A stretch of DNA of 23,878 bases from Frankiaceae bacterium (lineage in GTDB: Bacteria > Actinomycetota > Actinomycetes > JAVEEJ01): contig JAVEEJ010000029.1 in the NCBI GenBank assembly GCA_030840515.1, positions 1 through 23,878 on the forward strand, read 5' to 3'. Below are positions 14,581-22,011 of the stretch, piece by piece (within the stretch, counting starts at the first letter, position 1; each line of letters opens with the position of its first letter). Under the pieces are notes generated by a model. The model was not told the DNA's origin and ran no database searches. It saw nothing but the letters and a program-made list of their open reading frames with translations. The position numbers and the translations under genes are program-made.

Positions 14581-15396
14581 TCAGGGCGCCAACAGCATCG
14601 GGTCGAGGGCCGGCACCAGTCCGGCGGCTTCGGCGCGGGTGAGCAGCCCGCGCACGGCGTCGTAGCCCTCCTCGGCGAGGTCCTCGGTGCGCTCGTTGAC
14701 GTAGAGACCGATGTGAGCGTCGACGACAGCCGGCGCCAGCTCCTGTGAGTGCGCGAGCACCCACGCGCGTGACTGCTCGGGATCGGCCCAGGCTGCACGC
14801 ACCGATCCGCGGATCGCGTCGACGATCGGGGCGGGGTCAAGGGACCGTCGGGCCACGATCGCGCCGAGCGGGATGGCCAAGCCGGTCTCGTCCTCCCACC
14901 ACGCGCCGAGGTCGGCGATGGCGGTCAGGCCGTGGTCGCGGTAGGTGAAGCGCGCTTCATGGATCACGAGCCCGGCATCGAAGCGGCCCTCGGCCACGGC
15001 GGGCATGATCTTCTCGAAGGGCAGTACCTCGATCTCGGCCACCCCGCGCTGCGCAGCCCACATGCGGAACAGCAGGTAGGCCGTGGTCCGCTCGCCGGGG
15101 ACGGCCACCCGGGCACCCGCGAGGTCGGTGCGCCCCGTCGTCAGCACCAGTGGCCCGCACCCGCGGCCGACCGCTCCGCCGCAGGGCAGTAGCCGGTAGT
15201 CGCGCAGCAGCCAGGGCAGGGCGCCGTAGCTGACCTTCAGCACGTCGTTCTCGCCTCGTTCGGCCATCCCGTTGGCCTCGTCGACGTCCGCCCAGGTGAC
15301 CTCCACGTCCGGCGCACCGTGCACCAATCCGTGGGCCCAGGCGTGGAAGACGAAGGTGTCATTGGGGCACGGCGAGATCACCAGCGACAGCGTCAT
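14581..15396 (-). CDS. mqnD: 1,4-dihydroxy-6-naphthoate synthase (MqnD), menaquinone futalosine pathway
   Basis: 271 residues, usual MqnD length. MqnD converts cyclic dehypoxanthinyl futalosine to 1,4-dihydroxy-6-naphthoate. The fold is of the periplasmic-binding-protein type. Signatures visible: SPCPNDTFVFHAW at residues 8-20, DVDEANGMA, DVLKVSYGALP, LLPCGGAVGRGCGPLVL, PGERTTAYLLFRMW, and GLVIHEARFTY. Start ATG 15396 is chosen because it overlaps the mqnB stop as ATGA and directly precedes the conserved LSLVISPCPND; the upstream extension is not conserved-looking. It is translated as the last gene of MFS > mqnB > mqnD. Confidence 0.95.
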   Translation of the reverse strand: MTLSLVISPCPNDTFVFHAWAHGLVHGAPDVEVTWADVDEANGMAERGENDVLKVSYGALPWLLRDYRLLPCGGAVGRGCGPLVLTTGRTDLAGARVAVPGERTTAYLLFRMWAAQRGVAEIEVLPFEKIMPAVAEGRFDAGLVIHEARFTYRDHGLTAIADLGAWWEDETGLAIPLGAIVARRSLDPAPIVDAIRGSVRAAWADPEQSRAWVLAHSQELAPAVVDAHIGLYVNERTEDLAEEGYDAVRGLLTRAEAAGLVPALDPMLLAP

Positions 15397-15986
15397 GCCA
15401 GCACCACCGACGCCACCGAGCTGAGCCGGTCCAGCGCCTCGGTGATCGTCCACCCGGCGCGGTCCCGGGGCCCGATCGCGTTGCTGACGGTCCTCACCTC
15501 GAGGAACGGTACGCCGGCCAGGTGCGCGGCAGACGCGACGCCGAATCCCTCCATCGCCTCACCCACCGCATCCGGATAGGAGGTGCGCAGCCGACGGGCG
15601 GTGTCCGCCGTACCCGTCACCGTCCAGACCGTCAGCAGCTCACCGACTCTCGCGTCGGGAACGGCGGCGCGGGCCCGCTCGAGAAGCGCAGGGTCGGCAG
15701 GGAGGCGAGTGCGGATGAGGTCGAGTACGACGACCTCGCCGTCACACTCGGCCCCGAGGTCGGCCGCGACCGCGGCGGTGCCGAGCAGGGTTCCGGTCGC
15801 GGCCTCGAACGCACCGGCTATCCCCATCGAGAACACCGCGTCGTGGCCTCGCAGCGTCTGCGCCGTCACCGCGGCGGCAGCCACAGGGCCGACGCCCGCC
15901 GCCACCACCTCCGCATCGGGGTGGCCCCGCAGCACGGCGTCGCGCTCCGCCGCCACCGCGACGACGACAAGCGCGCGGGGGCTCAC
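15393..15986 (-). CDS. mqnB: Futalosine hydrolase (MqnB)
   Basis: 197 residues, a nucleoside-phosphorylase-like (MTAN-type) hydrolase that splits futalosine into hypoxanthine and dehypoxanthine futalosine. Visible marks: VAAERDAV at 11-18, the glycine-rich AAGVGPVAAA, SMGIAGAF at 53-60, MEGFGVASAA at 145-154 (substrate ribose/nucleobase region), and VSNAIGPRD at 167-175 with the catalytic-region Asp. Start is GTG 15986. It overlaps mqnD by ATGA and follows the MFS gene by 11 nt, yet has its own candidate -10 box inside the MFS stop region. mqnA, mqnC and mqnE are not in the window, as these genes are often scattered. Confidence 0.95.
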   Translation of the reverse strand: MSPRALVVVAVAAERDAVLRGHPDAEVVAAGVGPVAAAAVTAQTLRGHDAVFSMGIAGAFEAATGTLLGTAAVAADLGAECDGEVVVLDLIRTRLPADPALLERARAAVPDARVGELLTVWTVTGTADTARRLRTSYPDAVGEAMEGFGVASAAHLAGVPFLEVRTVSNAIGPRDRAGWTITEALDRLSSVASVVLA

Positions 15987-15994
15987 AACCGGCG

Positions 15995-16000
15995 AGGCTA
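15995..16000 (-). promoter_or_regulatory. -10 box, internal leaderless promoter of mqnB
   Basis: TAGCCT on the minus strand (16000-15995) ends 8 nt before GTG 15986. Its first three bases are the stop codon of the upstream MFS gene. Confidence 0.4.
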
Positions 16001-17374
16001 CCCGGGGGCTTGAGCCGTTCCTTGCCGCGAGCCGCGACGGAGGCGGGTCGCAACGAGTGCGGCGCCGAGGCCAAGGGCGCCGAGCCCCAACCCAGCTCCG
16101 GCCCGCAGCGGCAGAGCCGTGCCGATACCCCCGCCGATCACCCAGGCAAGCTGCAGCACCGTCTCGCTGCGGCCGAACACCGACGTGCGCACCTCGTCAG
16201 GCACGGCCCGCTGGATGGTGGCGTCGAGCGCGAGCTTGCCCATCGCGGCCGCCGCCCCTGCTGTGGTGCCGATGACCATCACGGTGAGCAGTGCGGGGGC
16301 GATCGCCCCCAGGGCCGCCGTACCCGTCACCGCCGCTAACGCGATCCCGAGGATGCGCTCCGCGGGCTGGGTGCGAAGCCGCGCTCCGAGGGTGGTGCCC
16401 GCGGCTCCACCGAGCGCCGCGGCACCGGCGACGAGGCCCACCTCCACCGTCGCCGGGAGCCCGCCGAACGGATGGGAGCGCAGCAGGAACGCGAGGAAGA
16501 GGGTGAGGAAGCCGGTCCAGGCCCGCAGCGCGGCGACCTGACGGAGCGCCTGCGCCACCTCCCGGCCGATGCCCCGGCTCGGGCGCCGCGGTGGTGTCTC
16601 CCCGGTGCCTTGTTCCTGGGTCCACCAGGCCCGGGTGGGCCGCCCTTCAACGTCGACGGCGGTGGGCGCACCGAGTCGGCGCTCGCCCTCCGCCGAGTCC
16701 ACGGCGGTCGGCAGCCGAAGCGCGAGTACCGCCGCCACGAGGCACACGCAGGTTGCGAGGCGCAGTGACCATGACGGGCTGGCCACAGCCACCAGCGCGC
16801 CGCCGATCGGCGCGGCGAGGGCAGCCGCGATCAAGCCAGCGAGGCTGACTCGCGCATTCGCCCTCACCAGTCCCGTGCCGCGGGGAAGCAGCCGGGGGAC
16901 CGCGGCGGAGCGGGTGATGCCGTAGGCACGTGAGAGCACCAGGATCCCGAAGGCTGCCGGATAGAGCCTCAGTGCGTCGCCGTGGTCGAGCGCACTGGCC
17001 AGGACCCAAGCCAGCACCCCGCGCCCGGCGAGAGTCGCGGCCATCGCGTAGCGCCGGCCGTGGCGGAAGCGGTCGAGCACCGGGCCGACGACCGGCGCCA
17101 GCAGCGCGAAGGGAGCCATGGTGGTGAGGAGGTAGAGACCGACCCGACCGCGGGCCTCCCCGACCGGTACGGCGAAGAACAGCGAGCCGGCGAGCGAGAT
17201 CGCGACCAGTGCATCAGCCGCGGCCTGCACCCCGTGCAGCTCGATCAGCTCGGCCAGCCCGCTCTCGCCTGCACCACCCGACCGCACCGCTCGTCGGGTG
17301 CGGTCGACCAGCCGTCGGAGGGCGGCACGAAGTCGCGCCGTACCCGTTCCTCGACCAGCACCGGCGTCGGTCAC
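15998..17374 (-). CDS. MFS transporter upstream of mqnB
   Basis: 458 residues from GTG 17374, with GGTGAGG 8 nt upstream. The N-terminal 50 residues are basic and soluble, then about 12 hydrophobic segments follow. The loop after the second helix reads GPVLDRFRHGRRY, the major-facilitator loop motif, and LVLSRAYGITRSA follows. A hydrophilic loop in the middle (ERRLGAPTAVDVEGRPTRAWW to SRGIGRE) separates the two six-helix halves. The substrate cannot be told. It precedes mqnB by 11 nt on the same strand; a related transporter next to mqnB/mqnD is, to my recollection, also seen in other actinobacteria, which suggests only genomic association. An open frame continues to 17578 but overlaps the divergent DUF3027 gene. 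Confidence 0.88.
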   Translation of the reverse strand: MTDAGAGRGTGTARLRAALRRLVDRTRRAVRSGGAGESGLAELIELHGVQAAADALVAISLAGSLFFAVPVGEARGRVGLYLLTTMAPFALLAPVVGPVLDRFRHGRRYAMAATLAGRGVLAWVLASALDHGDALRLYPAAFGILVLSRAYGITRSAAVPRLLPRGTGLVRANARVSLAGLIAAALAAPIGGALVAVASPSWSLRLATCVCLVAAVLALRLPTAVDSAEGERRLGAPTAVDVEGRPTRAWWTQEQGTGETPPRRPSRGIGREVAQALRQVAALRAWTGFLTLFLAFLLRSHPFGGLPATVEVGLVAGAAALGGAAGTTLGARLRTQPAERILGIALAAVTGTAALGAIAPALLTVMVIGTTAGAAAAMGKLALDATIQRAVPDEVRTSVFGRSETVLQLAWVIGGGIGTALPLRAGAGLGLGALGLGAALVATRLRRGSRQGTAQAPG

Positions 17375-17431
17375 GGGGCCATCCTCACCCTCCGGCTGCC
17401 CGAGCGGCTGTGATGCGAGAGGATGCGTGTC

Positions 17432-18247
17432 GTGACCACCGACACCGACACGCCGCTGGATGACGTGTGCGCCGCTGCCGTCGACCTGGCCCGCGACGCG
17501 CTGCTGGCTGAGGTCGGTGCGGAGCCGGTCGGGGACTACCTCGGCGTCGAGCCGACCACCGAGCTGATGGTCAGCCACCGCTTCGCCACCACGGAGAAGG
17601 GCTACCAGGGCTGGGCCTGGGACGTGTCCGTGGTGCGTGCGCCCGACTCCAACGACGTCACGGTCGCCGAGATCGTGCTGCTGCCCGGGGAGTCCGCGCT
17701 GCTGCCTCCGCCGTGGGTGCCGTGGAGTGAGCGACTACGCCCGGGGGACCTCGGCGTCGGCGACCTGCTGCCGACATCCGCCGATGACGATCGCCTGGTG
17801 CCCGGGTACGTCGACCTCGATGACGATGAGGCCGATGACATCGCCGACCTTCACTGGGAGCTCGGCCTCGGTCGCCCGCGCGTGCTCTCAGCGCTGGGGC
17901 GTGACGACGCGACCGACCGCTGGTACGAAGGCGACGGTGGCCCGGGCGCGCCGATCGCCAAGGCCGCTCCGGCCACCTGCTCGACGTGCGGGTTCTGGTT
18001 GACGCTGTCGGGTTCCCTGGGCCGGGTCTTCGGTGCCTGCTCCAACGAGTACGCGCCCGACGACCGAAGCGTCGTGTCCGGGGACCACGGCTGTGGTGCT
18101 CACTCCGAGGCCATCGTCATCGCCCCCGCGGAGCCCGTGCTCACTGCCGTCACTGTCATCGACGACGACGAGATCGAGCCGCTGTCGGTCTCGCACGAAC
18201 CCGGTTCTGTTGAGGGCGACGCGGCGGAGCCACTCGGCCACAGCTAG
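17432..18247 (+). CDS. DUF3027 family protein
   Basis: 271 residues, function unknown, an actinobacterial family. The N-terminal part has DVCAAAVDLARDALLAEVG and HRFATTEKGYQGWAWDVSV, the latter the most distinctive block, then EIVLLPGESALLPPPWVPW. After an acidic stretch (VDLDDDEADD) come four cysteines, C183, C186, C203 and C221 (CSTCG, GACSNEYAPDD, GCGAH), that could bind zinc, plus nearby histidines. No membrane segment. Start: GTG 17432 has GAGAGG 9 nt before it. ATG 17423, in frame and three codons earlier, is the alternative; TGTGAT 9-14 nt before it could be a poor leaderless -10 box. It is divergent from the MFS gene and convergent with the NRDE gene. Confidence 0.88.
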   Translation: MTTDTDTPLDDVCAAAVDLARDALLAEVGAEPVGDYLGVEPTTELMVSHRFATTEKGYQGWAWDVSVVRAPDSNDVTVAEIVLLPGESALLPPPWVPWSERLRPGDLGVGDLLPTSADDDRLVPGYVDLDDDEADDIADLHWELGLGRPRVLSALGRDDATDRWYEGDGGPGAPIAKAAPATCSTCGFWLTLSGSLGRVFGACSNEYAPDDRSVVSGDHGCGAHSEAIVIAPAEPVLTAVTVIDDDEIEPLSVSHEPGSVEGDAAEPLGHS

Positions 18248-18260
18248 CCCGCTTCTCCCG

Positions 18261-18947
18261 TCACACCCAACGGCGGGTCGCCCACTGCTCCCCGGTCCAG
18301 GGCGTGCGGGACCAGCTCAGCTCGAGAGCGCCGGGCGAAGACTCGATGACCTGACCGAAGACAGTCGCGTAGACGAGGTCGCCGAGCTCGTGACGCACGA
18401 CCAAGGCGGCGGGGTCATCCTGGGGTTGCTGTCGCGCGACGATCGCCCGCCACTCGTCGGGGTCGGCGTGCGAGGCGAAGGCCTCCAGGAAGCGCGCGGC
18501 CTTGCCGTCCTCCGCGCCGCCCGAGGTCACCATGCGAGTGCCGGGTTCGAGTGCGGCCGACGTCAGGTGGGTGCCGTCGAAGTGCCACTCGGTGTGTGAA
18601 TCCGGGGCGGCGAGGACCAGGGCGAAGCTGGCCATGCCCTGATAGTCGACGTACTCGGGCCACTCCGCGCCGTGCGCTGCGGCGAGCAGCGGCAGCACGC
18701 CGCGTGAGGGCGCGCCCGGCTCCGCTACGCGACGCTGGGGTCTGTTGAGCACCAGCGCTGTGGCGCCCGACGCGATGTCGCTGACGCACCAGCTGCCGCC
18801 CGCACTGCGGTCACGCCCACCGACCACCGCCGGGTAGTCGGGCCACCACTCGTCCGGGTCGTCGAACGGGCGCCCCGTGAGCTCGTCGCGCAGCGCGAGG
18901 ATGAGCAAGGGGTGGTCCGGCTCCCACTGCACCACCACGGTGCACAT
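18261..18947 (-). CDS. NRDE / TANGO2-like family protein
   Basis: 228 residues. It begins MCTVVV with Cys2, and has ALRDELTGRPFD at 18-29, the NRDE motif region of the family (named for Asn-Arg-Asp-Glu), followed by WWPDYPAVVGGRDRSAGGSW. Cys2 would be N-terminal after Met removal, which agrees with the suggestion that these are Ntn-hydrolase-like proteins. Here the first residue of the motif is Leu, not Asn. Later blocks are DYQGMASFALVLA, THLTSAALEPGTRMVTSGG and HELGDLVYATVFGQV. Biochemical role unknown; the eukaryotic TANGO2 relative is linked to lipid and haem handling. It starts 7 nt after the DUF2530 stop and is probably co-transcribed with it. Confidence 0.85.
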   Translation of the reverse strand: MCTVVVQWEPDHPLLILALRDELTGRPFDDPDEWWPDYPAVVGGRDRSAGGSWCVSDIASGATALVLNRPQRRVAEPGAPSRGVLPLLAAAHGAEWPEYVDYQGMASFALVLAAPDSHTEWHFDGTHLTSAALEPGTRMVTSGGAEDGKAARFLEAFASHADPDEWRAIVARQQPQDDPAALVVRHELGDLVYATVFGQVIESSPGALELSWSRTPWTGEQWATRRWV

Positions 18948-18954
18948 GCGGCGA

Positions 18955-19188
18955 TCAGCCCGTCGCGGTGGCGGCGTCCCGCGCGATCGCGTTGCGCCGG
19001 CGCACGCAGTAGTACACGCCGAGCAGGCCGAGCAGGAAGCCGCTCAAGCAGGTCCACGCAACCTCCGCGTCGGCCACGAACGGGGTGATAGCGGACGCGA
19101 CGGCGAAGAGGGCCGTGCCGGCGGCAACGCTGCGCACGCCATCGTCATCGATGGGGATGGGGATCTCGGCTTCGTCCTCGACGTGCAC
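18955..19188 (-). CDS. DUF2530 small membrane protein
   Basis: 77 residues from GTG 19188. An acidic N-terminus (EDEAEIPIPIDDDGVR) is followed by two membrane helices, about 21-39 (AAGTALFAVASAITPFV) and 45-62 (WTCLSGFLLGLLGVYY), then a basic tail CVRRRNAIARD. This is the pattern of the actinobacterial DUF2530 family; no function is known. It is divergent from the purine permease gene (64 nt between starts) and upstream of the NRDE gene by 7 nt. Confidence 0.82.
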   Translation of the reverse strand: MHVEDEAEIPIPIDDDGVRSVAAGTALFAVASAITPFVADAEVAWTCLSGFLLGLLGVYYCVRRRNAIARDAATATG

Positions 19189-19194
19189 AACCCG

Positions 19195-19200
19195 AGACTA
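19195..19200 (-). promoter_or_regulatory. -10 box, leaderless promoter of DUF2530-NRDE
   Basis: TAGTCT on the minus strand (19200-19195) ends 6 nt before GTG 19188, with no ribosome binding site. Confidence 0.45.
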
Positions 19201-19251
19201 GCGACGGCGCGTCACGGGCGGTCGGCGTACTCGGCTTGGCACGCTTGGCTC

Positions 19252-20682
19252 ATGGCGACCAGACTCGATGGCTACTTCAAGATCTCCGAGCGCGGCTCCA
19301 CGGTCCAGCGCGAGGTGCGCGGAGGACTGGCCACGTTCTTCACGATGGCCTACATCGTCGTGCTCAACCCGCTCATCATCGGCACGGTGCCGGACGCGGA
19401 CGGGCGGGTGCTCGGCATTCCGACGGTGGCGGCGGTCACCGCCCTGGTCGCCGCCGTGATGACCATTCTCATGGGCGTGGTGGGGCGTTATCCGTTCGCG
19501 CTCGCGACGGGGCTGGGGCTCAACGCGTTCGTGACCTACTCCATCGCGTCGGAGATGAGCTGGGCCGATGCGATGGGTCTCGTCGTGCTCGAGGGCCTGA
19601 TCATCGCCGTGCTGGTGCTCACCGGATTCCGGGTCGCTGTCTTCAACGCGATCCCCACGCAGCTCAAGACCGCGATCAGCGTGGGAATCGGACTGTTCAT
19701 CGCCCTCATCGGGTTGGTGGACGCGGGTTTCGTTCGCCGCACCGGCGCCGGCCCCGTGCCGGTCGAGCTCGGCATAGCCGGTGACCTCAAAGGCTGGCCG
19801 ATCACGGTGTTCGCGTTCGGTCTCCTGCTGACCGGTGTTCTCGTCGCGCGTCGTACTCGCGGAGCCATCCTGCTCGGCATCGTCATCACCACGATCTTCG
19901 CCATCATCGTCGAGGCGATCGCGGATGAAGGGCCGTCGTTCATCCCCCCGGACAAGGTGAATCCGTCCGGGTGGCAGCTCAACGTGCCCAAGCTGCCGGA
20001 TGACTACTTCGGCTCGCCCGACCTCGGCCTGCTCGGGCACTTCTCGTTGTTCGGAGGCTTTCAGCGGGTCGGGATCGTCGCGGCGGTTCTCCTCGTGTTC
20101 ACGCTGATGCTCGCTGACTTCTTCGACACCATGGGCACCGTCGTCGGGGTCGGGCAGGAAGCCGGACTTGTGGACGCCGAGGGTCGCCTGCCAGGGGTGG
20201 AGCGGGTGCTGTTCGTGGACTCACTCGCGGCTGCTGCCGGCGGCGCGGCCTCGGCGTCGTCCAACACCACCTACATCGAGTCAGCAGCCGGTGTGGGCGA
20301 GGGCGCCCGAACCGGCCTGGCCTCCGTGGTCACGGGCGGCTTGTTCGTCATTGCGCTCTTCTTCACGCCACTGGTGTCGATCGTGCCCTTCGAGGCCGCC
20401 TCGCCTGCGCTGGTGATCGTCGGGTTCCTGCTCATCACGCAGGTGAAGAACATCGACTTCGACGACTACGCCATCGCGATCCCGGCGTTCCTCACGATCG
20501 TCCTGATGCCCTTCACGTACTCGATCACCAACGGGATCGGCGCGGGCTTCATCTCCTACGCCGTGATCAAGGCGACGCAGGGGCGGGCGCGGGAGGTTCA
20601 CCCGCTGCTGTGGCTGGTGTCGGTTCTCTTCGTCGTCTACTTCGCCATCGACCCGATCCAGCGCGCGCTGGGCGTCCACTAG
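19252..20682 (+). CDS. NCS2/AzgA-type purine permease
   Basis: 476 residues with about 12-14 membrane segments. Marks of the AzgA-like branch of nucleobase transporters (adenine, guanine, hypoxanthine uptake) are present: LDGYFKISERGSTVQREVRGGLATFFTMAYI at the N-terminus, NPLIIG, GLGLNAFVTYSI, ADFFDTMGTVVGVG, and NTTYIESAAGVGEGARTG with N338 of NTTYIES. Start ATG 19252 matches where these proteins usually begin; the open frame to 18877 is antisense to DUF2530/NRDE. The nucleobase preference cannot be told from sequence. No purine riboswitch is visible in the 63 nt upstream. Confidence 0.94.
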   Translation: MATRLDGYFKISERGSTVQREVRGGLATFFTMAYIVVLNPLIIGTVPDADGRVLGIPTVAAVTALVAAVMTILMGVVGRYPFALATGLGLNAFVTYSIASEMSWADAMGLVVLEGLIIAVLVLTGFRVAVFNAIPTQLKTAISVGIGLFIALIGLVDAGFVRRTGAGPVPVELGIAGDLKGWPITVFAFGLLLTGVLVARRTRGAILLGIVITTIFAIIVEAIADEGPSFIPPDKVNPSGWQLNVPKLPDDYFGSPDLGLLGHFSLFGGFQRVGIVAAVLLVFTLMLADFFDTMGTVVGVGQEAGLVDAEGRLPGVERVLFVDSLAAAAGGAASASSNTTYIESAAGVGEGARTGLASVVTGGLFVIALFFTPLVSIVPFEAASPALVIVGFLLITQVKNIDFDDYAIAIPAFLTIVLMPFTYSITNGIGAGFISYAVIKATQGRAREVHPLLWLVSVLFVVYFAIDPIQRALGVH

Positions 20683-20760
20683 GGGGCCAACGCGCCTGGG
20701 TCTCGGCGACAGTGAGCGTCCCGGGAGGTTGGTGAGCGTGCGGGACGGGGTCCGCTTGTC

Positions 20761-20813
20761 GCGATCTTGATGCGCTGGGGGAGCCATTGAGCGCGGGGAT
20801 GCAGCAAGATCGC
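20761..20813 (+). repeat. 53-bp palindromic repeat, copy A
   Basis: Arms GCGATCTTGATGC (20761-20773) and GCAGCAAGATCGC (20801-20813) are complementary with one mismatch, around a 27-nt core. The core differs from copy C at one base. Confidence 0.9.
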
Positions 20814-20834
20814 GTCGGCCCCCGGGAGACGCCG

Positions 20835-20887
20835 GCGATCTTGATGCGTTGGGGGAGTCAGTGAGCGTGCGGTTGCATCAAGATCGC
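20835..20887 (+). repeat. 53-bp palindromic repeat, copy B
   Basis: Arms 20835-20847 and 20875-20887 are perfectly complementary over 13 bp. It lies 74 bp after copy A in the same orientation; its core is more diverged (about 7 differences from A). It ends 35 bp from the stop of the nuclease-like gene. Confidence 0.9.
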
Positions 20888-20922
20888 CTAGGTGTCTGGG
20901 AAACGCGGAACGGGAAGCGCTG

Positions 20923-21789
20923 CTACCCCGACCAGCCCGCGCTCCGAAGCGTCGTCCGCAGCACCGCGGCGACCCGGTCGGGTGTCCGACGTACCGCCCA
21001 GGAGCTGAACTCGAGCATGCGTCGGCCACGGGAGACCACGTCGTTCTTGCGGTCCATGTCCGACTCCCGCTGACGGAACTCGAAGTGGTGCCAGCCATGA
21101 ATCTCGGCGCTGAAGTTGTAGCCGTCGAAGTCCGAATCGAGGTAGTAGCGCCCGTCGGCGCCGAGAACCCTCCGCTGACGGGTGGGCTCCGGGAATCCGT
21201 GTCGTCGGATGATGAGCGCGAATTCCTTCTCGGGAAGGGACTGGATGCCTCCCTCGAAATCTGCCGCGACCTCCGCGACCAGGGCTGCGTGACGGCAGCG
21301 CGGCTTGGGCCCGAGTGCGTCTCGCAAGCTCGCCGGCGTCACGGCCTTGCGCTGCAGCGCGCGCGCGACCAGGGCCCGCGCCTCTGGCGCCGCTGTGACG
21401 TCGGCCAACGCTCGCAGGAGGGCGTGCGAGCAAGTGAGGCGTAACAGCCACTTGTCCTCGGTCACCTTGCTCTCGAGTTCGCTGATCCATCTGAAGGTGA
21501 CACCCGGTATCAAGCTCGGACGAGCTCCCAGTGGCAGCGCGATCTGCGGCTTCGCGGGCCGCTCCGCGACGTCCACCAGGTGCAGCACGCTGAGCCCGTC
21601 GACGGCGGCCCGACCCGGCGCTTTGCTCAGCACGGCCACCGCGAGCCGCTCTTCCCAGCTGGGCGGACCGTTGTGCAGGACGACCACGCCGCAGACGCTT
21701 CGCCAGCGCCTGGCCTTCAACTCCCGCCAGACGCGCTGCTCTCCATAGCGTTGAACCGCTTCGGCCCGGCGCATGACCATCGGTGTCAT
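20923..21789 (-). CDS. AbiEi-like winged-helix plus DUF559 (PD-(D/E)XK-like) protein
   Basis: About 288 residues from ATG 21789 (ATGs at 21780 and 21774 also possible; no clear ribosome binding site). The N-terminal 75 residues (RRAEAVQRYGEQRVWRELK, RRWRSVCGVVVLHNGPPSWEERLAVAVL, AAVDGLSVLHL) match the pattern of the AbiEi-type antitoxin N-terminal domain. The C-terminal 110 follow DUF559/Vsr-like nucleases: SLPEKEFALIIRRHGFPEP with E187, YYLDSDFDGYNFSAEI with D218/D220 and E229, then HGWHH. The usual E-x-D-G is E-I-H-G here, so a catalytic or structural Asp may be replaced. No toxin partner lies beside it. It sits alone between palindromic repeats and its frame can be read back into repeat C (ATG 21912). 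Function unproven; DNA nicking or repair is a guess. Confidence 0.75.
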   Translation of the reverse strand: MTPMVMRRAEAVQRYGEQRVWRELKARRWRSVCGVVVLHNGPPSWEERLAVAVLSKAPGRAAVDGLSVLHLVDVAERPAKPQIALPLGARPSLIPGVTFRWISELESKVTEDKWLLRLTCSHALLRALADVTAAPEARALVARALQRKAVTPASLRDALGPKPRCRHAALVAEVAADFEGGIQSLPEKEFALIIRRHGFPEPTRQRRVLGADGRYYLDSDFDGYNFSAEIHGWHHFEFRQRESDMDRKNDVVSRGRRMLEFSSWAVRRTPDRVAAVLRTTLRSAGWSG

Positions 21790-21820
21790 CTGCCGAGTGC
21801 AAACGTCGGCGGCCGCTGCG

Positions 21821-21868
21821 TGGTCCGGGGACCACCGATCTGTGGAGAGCCGTTGCCGCCGTCCACAG
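21821..21868. other. Two perfect palindromes upstream of the nuclease-like gene
   Basis: TGGTCC/GGACCA (21821-21834, 2 nt between) and CTGTGGA/TCCACAG (21840-21846 and 21862-21868, 15 nt between) abut repeat copy C. On the minus strand they would form a structured 5' leader. CCGTCCACA at 21859-21867 also fits a degenerate DnaA box. Confidence 0.5.
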
Positions 21869-21921
21869 TGGATCTTGATGCGCCGGGGGAGCCATTGAGC
21901 GCGGGGATGCATCAAGATCGC
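21869..21921 (+). repeat. 53-bp palindromic repeat, copy C
   Basis: GATCTTGATGC (21871-21881) pairs with GCATCAAGATC within the right arm 21909-21921; the outer two bases of the left arm (TG) do not match. Same orientation as copies A and B. Lies 80 bp upstream of the start of the nuclease-like gene. Confidence 0.9.
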
Positions 21922-22011
21922 GTCGGTGCTCCGGAAGATCGCCGGGGGGTTCGTCCGGAATGCCAGCGTGGCGGATGCTCACTGTCGAGCGGAGCCTCAC
22001 CCGGCACTTTC

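Larger units (their letters stand above)
20683..20922. other. Intergenic stretch with two palindromic repeat copies
   Basis: 240 bp between the purine permease and the nuclease-like gene. It holds repeat copies A and B. Before them, GTCCCG (20718-20723) and CGGGAC (20741-20746) could form a 6-bp stem with a 17-nt loop, a weak terminator candidate for the permease gene. The word GTGAGCGT recurs at 20713, 20732 and 20861, hinting at a decayed extra copy. No gene is convincing here. Confidence 0.6.

Noticed and set aside
18538..18555. Possible tRNA T-arm (GGTTCGAG-like) at about 18543-18550
   Set aside because: Inside the NRDE coding region with no matching acceptor or anticodon stem.
18877..19251. 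Upstream extension of the purine permease frame
   Set aside because: Overlaps DUF2530 and the NRDE gene in antisense; family proteins start near the LDGYFKI block.
19198..20040. Minus-strand 280-codon frame opposite the purine permease
   Set aside because: Strongly charged, low-complexity translation; the plus-strand permease motifs are unambiguous.
20761..21921. CRISPR array from the repeated 53-bp units
   Set aside because: Only three copies, no regular spacers (21 bp and about 980 bp between them), and strong full-length palindromes; no cas gene.
20888..22000. 370-codon minus-strand frame overlapping the DUF559 gene
   Set aside because: Different frame from the recognisable AbiEi/DUF559 protein, and Arg/Ala/Gly-rich throughout.
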